Shown piece after piece: positions 1 through 5,559 of a stretch of 11,244 nt of DNA. The first letter of the stretch is position 1. Each line of letters starts with the position of its first letter. Both the position numbers and the translations under genes were made by a program. Under the pieces are notes generated by a model, which saw only the letters and a program-made list of their open reading frames with translations, searched no databases and was not told the origin of the DNA. Origin of the DNA: JABWCE01 sp964355045 (GTDB taxonomy: Bacteria; Bacteroidota; Bacteroidia; NS11-12g; UBA9320); contig CAYHCM010000111.1 of assembly GCA_964355045.1 (NCBI GenBank), positions 1 through 11,244 on the forward strand. The letters are read 5' to 3'.

Positions 1-3
1 CTA

Positions 4-32
4 GTGTAACAATTTCTATATAGGTAAACTAA
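4..32 (+). repeat. Left terminal inverted repeat of the IS630-family element
   Basis: This end begins GTGTAACAATTT and closes GGTAAACTAA, matching the reverse complement of 1092-1120 at 22 of 29 positions. The transposase stop codon (29-31) lies inside it. The TA target dinucleotide is at 2-3. Confidence 0.88.
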
Positions 33-1060
33 CTCGGTTGATATGTCCATTTGAAAGGTTTAGCTCTCTGGTCGTTATAGGTTTTAATATATTCCATCAT
101 TTGATCTACCAGTTGTTTCTTTGAATGCCATACAGCACCCTTGAGTACATCCTTGGTAAGAATGTTAAACCAAATCTCAACTTGATTAAGCCATGAGGAG
201 TATGTTGGAGTATGATGTAAGTTCAACCGTTTATTTTTATTAATCCATTGTTTTACGGTTTCATGTTTATGAACTGATAAGTTATCTGCTATAATATGCA
301 ATTCTTTTTTGGGGTATCTTTTTGCCAATTTTTTAAGAAACTGCAAGAAATTTTCCGCATTATTACTTTCCATCGTGTTGGCAATAATGTCGCCTTGATG
401 AACTGCTAATGCTGCGATAAGGTTCACTACACCGTTTCTTTTATAAGTAGCTGTCAGTCGTTTGGGATTCCCAGTTCTGAGAGGAAGCTCAGGTTGAGTT
501 CTGTCTAATGCTTGTATTTGTGTTTTTTCATCTACACATAGCACAATTGCATTTTCAGGTGGATTAAGATATAATCCGACAACGTTAAGCATTTTGGATT
601 CAAATTCAGGGTCTGTGCTTTTGCCACACCAATATTCTGTTTTGTGCGGCTTAAGATTATCCTTTTTTAAAATGCTATTTACCTTGCTTTGGCTTATACC
701 TACTTTGTTACCAATGCGTTGTTGACTCCAATTACTATAACCACCATCTGGTTTGTTGCATGCTAAATGAATCACCATATTTTTTTGTGCCTCTGTAATA
801 ATAACCGGCTTACCACTTCGGTAGGAATCTTTCAACCCATCTATACGATACAACTGAAAACGATTCCGCCATTTGGCAACAACACGGCGACTTACTTTAC
901 GAAGTTCCTGGGTTTCGTCATAACTCTTGCCAGCGTCCCAATCCATTATTATTAGGGCTCTTGCCTTTAATCTGCTTTCAACTTTTGTACTACGAATAAT
1001 AGTCTTCAATTCTATCAACTCGGTCTCTTTTAAATTTAATTTTGCAGCTGGTCTTGCCAT
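29..1060 (-). CDS. IS630-family DDE transposase
   Basis: The 343-residue protein is a cut-and-paste transposase acting on the ends of its own element. An N-terminal helix-turn-helix DNA-binding region (about 1-135) includes the repeated helix pattern RRVVAKWRNRF and a second, winged-helix-like part with SQQRIGNKVGISQSKVNSIL. The catalytic RNase H-like domain follows. Visible acidic residues are D177 in VDEKTQ, D259 in IIADNLSVH and E295 in SWLNQVEIWF; the last two are separated by 35 residues, as expected for the IS630 group. Length is normal and there is no frameshift. ATG at 1058-1060 is the natural start, just inside the right inverted repeat, and the stop falls in the left one. Family assignment rests on motifs seen here; subgroup not determined. 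Confidence 0.95.
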   Translation of the reverse strand: MARPAAKLNLKETELIELKTIIRSTKVESRLKARALIIMDWDAGKSYDETQELRKVSRRVVAKWRNRFQLYRIDGLKDSYRSGKPVIITEAQKNMVIHLACNKPDGGYSNWSQQRIGNKVGISQSKVNSILKKDNLKPHKTEYWCGKSTDPEFESKMLNVVGLYLNPPENAIVLCVDEKTQIQALDRTQPELPLRTGNPKRLTATYKRNGVVNLIAALAVHQGDIIANTMESNNAENFLQFLKKLAKRYPKKELHIIADNLSVHKHETVKQWINKNKRLNLHHTPTYSSWLNQVEIWFNILTKDVLKGAVWHSKKQLVDQMMEYIKTYNDQRAKPFKWTYQPS

Positions 1061-1091
1061 ATCTTTATATTTTGATAGGCAAAAATAAATA

Positions 1092-1120
1092 TTAGTTTAC
1101 TAATTAACAAATTACTACAC
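1092..1120 (-). repeat. Right terminal inverted repeat of the IS630-family element
   Basis: Read on the minus strand it starts GTGTAGTAATTT and ends AGTAAACTAA, pairing with the repeat at 4-32. It is followed by the TA target copy at 1121-1122. It supplies the last four codons and the stop codon of the secreted protein gene that it interrupts. Confidence 0.88.
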
Positions 1121-1508
1121 TAGTCGTACCCAAGCCGCAGGTGGCAGTAGAGCTTGGAGTTACAGTAAGATTATCAAACGGGGTACATGGAAGAGTGCAA
1201 CATGCGCCTGCGGAACAATAACCCAAAGCTATTATACCTGTAATAGTACCTCCGGCAGAGCCAATTGGCACTAAACAATTAAGGGGAGTACTAAATTCAA
1301 TAGTGGCAACGGTTCCTGCAGTACATCCTACAGCAGTTGGGCCGGGAACTGCCCAATATTGAAATAAAATAGCGCCTCCACCATCTTTAAAAGTTATTTG
1401 AACTTGGCAGCTTGTGGTGTTACTGACAGAGGCATCAAATTGTGCTGATGCTGAATTAGAAATTGCCATAAAGGCCAAAAGCGAAGAAATAATTAATAAT
1501 TTTTTCAT
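1104..1508 (-). CDS. Small secreted cysteine-rich protein, 3' end replaced by an IS
   Basis: I recognise no named family. The 134-residue frame starts with a clear Sec signal peptide (MKKLLIISSLLAFMAISNSASA, likely cut after A22 before QF). The mature part is rich in Thr, Ser, Gly and Cys, with cysteines at 34, 62, 78, 98, 103, 104, 108, 124 and 134. Its alternating pattern suggests a small beta-sandwich with disulfides, in the periplasm, on the surface or exported. The ATG at 1508 is preferred over an upstream in-frame start at 1544 because it begins the signal peptide exactly. Native sequence stops at about residue 129: the TA target lies in codons 129-130, and the residues VVIC plus the TAA stop are encoded by the IS end. 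The intact protein was therefore probably different at its C terminus, by an unknown length. Its promoter carries the same 18-bp repeats as the signalling operon upstream, so it may be an output of that system. Confidence 0.75.
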   Translation of the reverse strand: MKKLLIISSLLAFMAISNSASAQFDASVSNTTSCQVQITFKDGGGAILFQYWAVPGPTAVGCTAGTVATIEFSTPLNCLVPIGSAGGTITGIIALGYCSAGACCTLPCTPFDNLTVTPSSTATCGLGTTSVVIC

Positions 1509-1529
1509 GATTTTATTTTTTTGTTTCCT

Positions 1530-1562
1530 CAAACCTAAAGGCATTGTTTTCTATAAACCAAG
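1530..1562 (-). promoter_or_regulatory. Bacteroidota-type promoter of the secreted protein gene
   Basis: On the minus strand CTTG (1562-1559) is followed after 21 bp by TAGGTTTG (1537-1530), a perfect match to the TAnnTTTG -7 element with the usual spacing to a TTTG-like -33 element. Transcription would start near 1523-1525, about 15 bp before the ATG. Two direct 18-bp repeats lie just upstream (1577-1616). Confidence 0.65.
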
Positions 1563-1576
1563 CTTTTACCCCAAAT

Positions 1577-1616
1577 ATCATCAGAAAGTAGGATAAAAAT
1601 CATTAGAAAACAGGAT
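1577..1616 (-). promoter_or_regulatory. Two phased 18-bp direct repeats, putative operator (array A)
   Basis: The copies are 1577-1594 (plus strand ATCATCAGAAAGTAGGAT) and 1599-1616 (ATCATTAGAAAACAGGAT), starting 22 bp apart, i.e. about two helical turns. They sit upstream of the -33 element of the secreted protein gene and only 3 bp after the response regulator stop codon. The same motif occurs three times at 4018-4100 before the signalling operon. The motif has weak dyad symmetry (ATC at one end, GAT at the other). Binding by the LuxR-type regulator encoded at 1620-2276 is an inference. Confidence 0.65.
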
Positions 1617-1619
1617 GGT

Positions 1620-2276
1620 TTAGAAAGGGAAAATTTTGTTTTCTGATACATACTTAATTAACCCTGCAATTTTTTTAACCTTCATTTTTTTCATTATATG
1701 CGCCTTATGGGTGCAAACGGTAGTTTCTTCAATAAATAATTCCTTCGCTATTTCCCGAGCCGATTTTTCATGAAATAATAGCTTCATTACTTCCATTTCG
1801 CGAGGGCTAAATTTTGGCCTGTTATTTCCGGTTTTGTGCCATGTAGCAATATTATCTTTATAGTTTTTCCATATTTCATAAACCTTAGGAGTATGATAAA
1901 CACTACCCATAGCTATATAATCCAATGCCTTTACAATTTCATTTTTATCAGCACTTTTCAGGATATATGCATCAACTCCCAGTTCTATTAATTCAATGAT
2001 TTGCCCTGTTTCACCCGTACTTGATGAAATTATTATCTGAGTATTTTTATACTTGTCTTTAATACCATGTGCTGCCTCCATTCCATCCATTACTTCCATG
2101 GCTATATCAAGAATTACAACATCAAAATGCTTTTGGCTAAGTTTTTCAAGAGCTACCTGTCCGTTTTCAGCCTGATCATAAAAACTCACATCAGGTATGG
2201 ATGATATTATTTTTATTAATCCTTCTCTATAAATAGCGTGGTCATCAACTACCAATATACTTATTAACTTTCCCAT
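1620..2276 (-). CDS. LuxR/NarL-type response regulator
   Basis: This 218-residue protein is a two-component transcription regulator, cytosolic, phosphorylated by a partner kinase, most likely the one encoded directly upstream. The receiver domain (about 5-122) shows the acidic pair D11-D12, phospho-acceptor D57 in VVILDIAM, the SSST switch residues at 84-87 and the conserved lysine K107 in ILKSAD. The C-terminal helix-turn-helix (about 154-215) begins KFSPREMEVMKLL and includes SAREIAKELFIEETTVCTH, the GerE/LuxR pattern. The ATG start is 7 bp after the kinase stop, so the pair is co-transcribed. No terminator follows; 3 bp after the stop begins an array of 18-bp repeats in front of the secreted protein gene. 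I infer that these repeats and the matching ones before the operon are its binding sites. Confidence 0.93.
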   Translation of the reverse strand: MGKLISILVVDDHAIYREGLIKIISSIPDVSFYDQAENGQVALEKLSQKHFDVVILDIAMEVMDGMEAAHGIKDKYKNTQIIISSSTGETGQIIELIELGVDAYILKSADKNEIVKALDYIAMGSVYHTPKVYEIWKNYKDNIATWHKTGNNRPKFSPREMEVMKLLFHEKSAREIAKELFIEETTVCTHKAHIMKKMKVKKIAGLIKYVSENKIFPF

Positions 2277-2283
2277 CTGTTTT

Positions 2284-3021
2284 TCAAACCCTTATAGCAA
2301 TTGATAAATTAAATCCTTTGTTTCCATCAATGGATAGCAATCCATGCATCAATACGGCTCGGGTTTTTATATTTTTCAGCCCTATTCCATCCGATAGTTT
2401 GAATGATGCAAATCCTTTCCCATTGTCTGAAAAAGTATAAAGTAATTGATTTTTAGCTTTCTCATAAAAAATAGCAATATCTATTTGGGATGCTCCGCTA
2501 TGTTTGAATGAATTATGTAACACTTCCTGAGTAATCTTATAAAGGTGAAACGCAATTTCGGGTTCAATGCTTAGCTCATATGTATTATCGGTAAAGTAAA
2601 TACGTACTCCTTTGTCCGATTCTTTTCCCAACATCTCCCGCAAGGCATAAATTAACCCGCGTTTATTTAAAGTTTCAGGCATTAAATCATGCGATACCTG
2701 CCTGATAGCTTCAATGGCCTCGATAAGTTTTAACTTTGCCCTTTCTTTAATCTCGATAATTTTGAGGTCGTTTATATCAATTTCTTCAATTGTAGAAATA
2801 ATAGATGCCATATCAGGCACCATTCCATCGTGTAAATCCCTTGCTATTCTTGCCCTTTCGTTTTGCTGGCCTAAAAGGATACTACTAATGGCTTCTTTCT
2901 GTTGCCGTCTTAGTTTTTTATTAAATGCATAAAAAAGAACAAATATCATTATTACTACCGCCACGAGGAGCATAGTAAAGTTAATGACTAAATTTACATT
3001 TATACCTGAACCCGTTTGCAT
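2284..3021 (-). CDS. NarL-type sensor histidine kinase, short, membrane-anchored
   Basis: The 245-residue kinase has one N-terminal transmembrane helix (about 11-33), a short basic linker, a HisKA_3 dimerisation domain with phospho-acceptor H64 in ERARIARDLHDGMVPD, and a C-terminal ATPase domain with the N box (EVLHNSFKH, N170), DNGKGF (199-204) and GIGLKNI (212-218). It lacks any extracellular or PAS sensing domain, so the signal probably arrives from a partner, and the multi-helix membrane protein encoded just upstream is the obvious candidate. Its ATG lies inside the end of that gene (22-bp overlap). A GGAG ribosome binding site sits 10 nt upstream of the ATG. The response regulator gene follows 7 bp downstream. 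All residues needed for catalysis appear present. Confidence 0.93.
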   Translation of the reverse strand: MQTGSGINVNLVINFTMLLVAVVIMIFVLFYAFNKKLRRQQKEAISSILLGQQNERARIARDLHDGMVPDMASIISTIEEIDINDLKIIEIKERAKLKLIEAIEAIRQVSHDLMPETLNKRGLIYALREMLGKESDKGVRIYFTDNTYELSIEPEIAFHLYKITQEVLHNSFKHSGASQIDIAIFYEKAKNQLLYTFSDNGKGFASFKLSDGIGLKNIKTRAVLMHGLLSIDGNKGFNLSIAIRV

Positions 3022-3629
3022 AAAAAACTAACTCCAAACAATATATTACACACGATATTACCAACTCCATTAATGATGGTGAATGCTTCGGAGAAAGGAG
3101 CATTATTAAAATTGAAAAAAGGAATACTTGAGGATACGTAAATAACAAATACACACATATAGTAGAATAAACGAGCCGATGCTATCCATAAAATAGGATT
3201 GCTTGTAGGACTAAAATCGTCAAGTAAGGTAGTAAGCACATAAAAGCTAAGAATAATAAAATACAGAAATAACGCTTTAAAAAACAAATTGGAAGAATAA
3301 AGTAAGGTATGAAAAAACAATGAATCAACAAATTCAAAAAGTATAAATCCTAAGATGGTAGCGGTTAAAATCTGCATCCATTTGGGATAGATTCGATGTT
3401 GCTTAAAGAACCATGCAAAAAATAAAAAATCGCAGGTCAAAAATAGTTTGAACATAAAACGGTTATCAATACCATTTAAAGCTAAAGCTGTTGATACAGC
3501 TTCAAACAGAACTGAAAAAACTACAAACCCTAAAAAAATGGTTTGTAGTTTGCCATTTCTATAATAGAAAAACAGCCCTGCAATAAGAGGAAATATAAGT
3601 GATAAACTACTTATTAAGCCAAACCACAT
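3000..3629 (-). CDS. Seven-helix membrane protein, putative sensor partner of the kinase
   Basis: I do not recognise a named family. The 209-residue protein is almost entirely hydrophobic, with predicted helices at about 3-23, 29-49, 58-76, 85-105, 114-136, 150-168 and 183-203, and a short basic C terminus (KRVQV). No enzymatic motif is visible. The start at 3629 is chosen because its ATG overlaps the preceding TAA stop by one base (TAATG), a classic coupled start; an upstream in-frame ATG at 3659 would add ten residues (MWNRKCFKFI). The 3' end overlaps the kinase gene by 22 bp. A small membrane protein tightly coupled to a kinase that lacks its own sensor domain suggests a split receptor, with this protein as the sensing or membrane module. 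That role is inference from context. Confidence 0.8.
   Translation of the reverse strand: MWFGLISSLSLIFPLIAGLFFYYRNGKLQTIFLGFVVFSVLFEAVSTALALNGIDNRFMFKLFLTCDFLFFAWFFKQHRIYPKWMQILTATILGFILFEFVDSLFFHTLLYSSNLFFKALFLYFIILSFYVLTTLLDDFSPTSNPILWIASARLFYYMCVFVIYVSSSIPFFNFNNAPFSEAFTIINGVGNIVCNILFGVSFLCKRVQV
3032..3035 (-). promoter_or_regulatory. Ribosome binding site of the histidine kinase gene
   Basis: GGAG on the minus strand, 10 nt before the ATG at 3021 and inside the membrane protein gene. It supports the kinase start that overlaps the preceding gene, and stands out because most other genes here lack such a sequence. Confidence 0.6.
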
Positions 3630-3940
3630 TATGAATTTAAAGCATTTGCGGTTCCACAATTAGGCGGACAAGAAATACCAAACTCGGCTAATAAACCCTG
3701 ATCTAAATCGTCTTCATTAGCATCTACCCCGCATATTACAAGTTGGGGGTTTGCTCCTTCGTCTTCCCCAAAATAAATTCGAATGCCAACACAATCTACC
3801 TGATTAAGTATTGCTGAAATGGCCGTTTTACCATAATAAAATCCTTTGACGGCTGTCGAGTGGTTACTTCTAAAGTTAGCTGTTAAATCAGCTGCATCTA
3901 GCAAACTTATACTGTGGTTTTCGTTTCCTGTGAATGACAT
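3629..3940 (-). CDS. Small cytosolic protein of unknown function with C-terminal CPPNC motif, first gene of the signalling operon
   Basis: The 103-residue protein starts MSFTGNENHSISLLDAADLT and has no signal peptide or membrane helix. A conserved-looking core (VKGFYYGKTAISAILNQVDCVGIRIYFGEDEGANPQLVICGVDANEDDL, about 31-79) alternates like a small alpha/beta domain, with a hydrophobic strand CVGIRIYFG and a second strand QLVICGVD. The tail carries C91-PPN-C95, a possible metal or redox site; C50 and C70 are further cysteines. I chose the ATG at 3940 since the upstream extension (22 residues from 4006) is basic, low-complexity and runs into the promoter region. The gene leads an operon with the membrane protein, kinase and regulator, suggesting a ligand, adaptor or effector of that pathway. 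My impression that similar small proteins recur in Bacteroidota is from memory and needs a search. Confidence 0.75.
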   Translation of the reverse strand: MSFTGNENHSISLLDAADLTANFRSNHSTAVKGFYYGKTAISAILNQVDCVGIRIYFGEDEGANPQLVICGVDANEDDLDQGLLAEFGISCPPNCGTANALNS

Positions 3941-3962
3941 ATTTTTTCTGTTTATTTTCCTA

Positions 3963-3970
3963 CAAGTATA
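3963..3970 (-). promoter_or_regulatory. Putative -7 promoter element of the signalling operon
   Basis: TATACTTG on the minus strand matches TAnnTTTG at 7 of 8 positions and lies 22 bp before the ATG at 3940. No TTTG-like -33 element is seen at the normal spacing, which would fit a promoter needing an activator. The nearest 18-bp repeat is 48 bp further upstream (4018). Confidence 0.45.
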
Positions 3971-4017
3971 GACTATATAAATTCTTCTATATTTTTTTAA
4001 AATCAATTTTTTATAAT

Positions 4018-4100
4018 ATCATTAGAAAATAGGATAAGGATTGCCAATACTGAAATGAATAATCATTATAAAACAGGATAAAATCATTAGAAAGTAGGAT
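4018..4100 (-). promoter_or_regulatory. Three phased 18-bp direct repeats, putative operator (array B)
   Basis: Copies are 4018-4035 (plus strand ATCATTAGAAAATAGGAT), 4062-4079 (ATCATTATAAAACAGGAT) and 4083-4100 (ATCATTAGAAAGTAGGAT). Start-to-start distances are 44 and 21 bp, multiples of about two helical turns. All three point the same way as the two copies at 1577-1616. The copy farthest from each promoter is followed by GGTT on the plus strand in both arrays. Position relative to the -7 element fits activator sites. Confidence 0.65.
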
Positions 4101-4120
4101 GGTTCTTTTATTTTTTTTAT

Positions 4121-4213
4121 TCCTTGCCGAGACTTGCCAGCTGCACTTCCCAAGGGATATCTCACCAGCAAAGCCTTGTGAAAGCAAGGTGGACTCGGCG
4201 GCTCACCACCGCC
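4121..4213. other. GC-rich, highly foldable non-coding element
   Basis: This block is strikingly GC-rich against AT-rich surroundings. GCCGAG (4126-4131) can pair with CTCGGC (4194-4199), enclosing a hairpin CCTTG/CAAGG (4174-4178 with 4185-4189) and a palindromic TCCCAAGGGA. A further hairpin GGCGG/CCGCC (4197-4201 with 4209-4213) competes for the same bases. It could be a dispersed repeat, an RNA with a branched fold, or a remnant of transferred DNA. The open frame across it on the minus strand looks like a by-product of composition. I cannot name it. Confidence 0.5.
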
Positions 4214-4371
4214 AAAGTTAATCCAAATCATATTTATATTTTATGTGCCAGGTACTTTCAAAAATAAAGACTTTTAAAAGTTTTAAGCCCTTTATATTAT
4301 TAGACTGTGAAAATCAAAAAGGTTTCAAAATATTTGTAAACATGAACCTTACCCAATCCTTGCATTTCATA

Positions 4372-4435
4372 AAATGATTAGAAGTAACTAAAAAATAGTG
4401 ATGTATTAATATTTAAAAATGATTAGAAATAACTA
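4372..4435. repeat. Pair of 19-bp direct repeats in non-coding DNA
   Basis: AAATGATTAGAAGTAACTA (4372-4390) and AAATGATTAGAAATAACTA (4417-4435) differ at one position and start 45 bp apart. They share the ATTAGAA core with the 18-bp operator-like repeats at 4018-4100 and may be diverged copies, again at about twice the 22-bp period. The rest of the 4214-4446 interval is AT-rich with no gene; it contains the short palindrome ACTTTTAAAAGT (4270-4281). Confidence 0.5.
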
Positions 4436-4446
4436 TTATATTAATC

Positions 4447-5073
4447 TCAACTCAACGTATAAAACTCCGTCTTTTCATAGGTATGGCTTCTGATAATTCC
4501 GGTGGAGATTAAATTTACCAAAATTTTAGAAGCCCGGTAACGGCTTAGATTAAGCATTTTGGCATATTGTTTAAGGGTTATCCGTTCGTTGGCTGATAAA
4601 AAATCGAGCAGGGCTTTTTCTTTGGAGGAATATTTTATCAAAGTTCCATTTAGGCCGTTTTGCCTTTTTAATACGTCCACCACAATTTTACTTGCCAATA
4701 AACTTTTATCCTTTACCCGTATATAAACCCACCAGTTTCCATCTTCATCTTTTGAATAATAGGGTTTGTCTTTGCCTTCCATTACACGGCATTCCAACAC
4801 CAGTTTCCCTTCAATTTCCCATTCGTCTGTTTCTATTTTAACTTCGGGTTTGCAAAAAAATGTAGCTGCCAAATCGAGCATATATTTTTCGTCTTCGGTG
4901 CGTATGCCGGCAACGGTTTTATTATCGCGAATTCCCACCAATAAGGTTCCGCCTTTGTGATTGGCGAAGGCCACCATGGTTTTGGCAATTTTAGAAGCGC
5001 TGGTAATAGTCTGTTTAAAATCAAGCGTTTCGTCTTCGCCTTTAATAATCATTTTCAGAATATAGGGCTGCAT
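4447..5073 (-). CDS. AlbA_2 (Schlafen-like) domain protein with C-terminal winged helix
   Basis: The 208-residue protein has an AlbA_2 domain in its first ~130 residues: the pattern GEDETLDFKQTITSASKIAKTMVAFANHKGGTLLVGIRDNKTVAGI is diagnostic, followed by KDKPYYSKDEDGNWWVYIRVKDKSLLAS. A winged-helix part (about 148-208) contains ITLKQYAKMLNLSRYRASKILVNLISTGII. It lacks the ATPase or helicase C-terminal part present in longer AlbA_2 relatives, and the short form appears complete. The family is annotated as putative nucleic-acid-binding or transcriptional regulators; the true role is unknown. The ATG at 5073 is preferred to an in-frame TTG at 5100, since the added residues look unrelated. It stands alone, with over 400 bp of non-coding DNA upstream and about 340 bp to the operator array downstream. 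Confidence 0.85.
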   Translation of the reverse strand: MQPYILKMIIKGEDETLDFKQTITSASKIAKTMVAFANHKGGTLLVGIRDNKTVAGIRTEDEKYMLDLAATFFCKPEVKIETDEWEIEGKLVLECRVMEGKDKPYYSKDEDGNWWVYIRVKDKSLLASKIVVDVLKRQNGLNGTLIKYSSKEKALLDFLSANERITLKQYAKMLNLSRYRASKILVNLISTGIIRSHTYEKTEFYTLS

Positions 5074-5240
5074 GGTGTTTACTCTAAAGTACACGTGCAA
5101 GTTATGTTTTGAAAATGGTTTTCAGGGTAAATTTGTTTACATGTTTTGCACTAAATTTTAATTAAATTTCCTTTTTCATTTTTAAACGTATTTTCGTCGG
5201 CTTATCATCAATATTTGTGATTATCATTTGACTAAATAGT

Positions 5241-5394
5241 GCCACAAATTCTCAGATTAAAAAATTCTAAAATGGATTAAATCAGAATGACAAATTAAAA
5301 TTTGTCTTGTCAGAAATACTTCTGCTTCAAAAAAATAGGAATTATTTTTTATCTGATTTAATCAGAAATAATTTTTAATCTGAGAATCTGTGGC
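5241..5394. repeat. MITE-like 154-bp inverted-repeat element
   Basis: The arms 5241-5285 and 5353-5394 are inverted copies: the outer 23 bp (beginning GCCACAAATTCTCAGATT on one side, GCCACAGATTCTCAGATT on the other) differ at one base, and the inner GATTAAATCAG is identical. The centre holds another palindrome, GACAAATT/AATTTGTC (5289-5306). It has no coding capacity. TA dinucleotides lie 2-3 bp outside both arms, which would fit mobilisation by a Tc1/IS630-type transposase but is not proof. The flanking DNA, 5074-5240 and 5395-5503, shows nothing I can name. Confidence 0.6.
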
Positions 5395-5503
5395 TTTTAA
5401 TGATGAATAGAAATATTATCGGTTTTGAAATTGACGTCTCAAAAGTGCCATACCACTTGAGGATTAATTCCTGATATTGCGATTCATAAATCAAAATATA
5501 AAA

Positions 5504-5535
5504 AAAAGCATAAACCAATTAAGATTTATGCTTTT
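5504..5535 (-). terminator. Rho-independent terminator of the zinc-ribbon-like gene
   Basis: An 11-bp perfect stem, AAAAGCATAAA with TTTATGCTTTT, encloses a 10-nt loop. On the minus strand it is followed by a T run (to 5501), and it begins about 24 bp after the stop codon at 5560. The stem alone is AT-rich, so termination strength is uncertain. Confidence 0.7.
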
Positions 5536-5559
5536 ACTTTAAAAAAAAGTAGTATTAGT

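Larger units (their letters stand above)
4..1120 (-). mobile_element. Complete IS630-family insertion sequence
   Basis: The element is 1,117 bp and carries one transposase gene. Its ends are 29-bp imperfect inverted repeats (4-32 and 1092-1120, 22 of 29 positions identical, outer end GTGTA). It is bordered by TA on both sides (2-3 and 1121-1122), the dinucleotide target that IS630/Tc1-mariner elements duplicate. The transposase reading frame and both ends are intact, so it could be active. It lies in the 3' part of the secreted protein gene at 1104-1508. The window begins 1 bp outside the left TA, so the far flank cannot be read. Confidence 0.9.

Noticed and set aside
1577..1616. Reading the 18-bp repeats as a CRISPR array
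   Set aside because: Repeats are only 18 bp with 3-4 bp (or 26 bp) between them, so there are no uniform spacers, and no cas genes are present.
3941..4006. 22-residue N-terminal extension of the CPPNC protein
   Set aside because: The added residues are basic and low-complexity, and the region holds the -7 element; the ATG at 3940 is the better start.
1577..4100. Reading the two repeat arrays as attachment sites bounding a mobile segment
   Set aside because: The copies are several per side, phased by helical turn and each placed before a promoter, and no integrase or recombinase lies between them; operators explain them better.
4022..4231. Minus-strand open frame of 69 codons over the GC-rich element
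   Set aside because: It crosses the operator repeats and the foldable block, has no ribosome binding site, and its composition follows the palindromes; it is best read as non-coding.
4270..4281. Palindrome ACTTTTAAAAGT as a terminator
   Set aside because: It is AT-only in the stem centre, has no T run of note, and does not follow the end of a gene.
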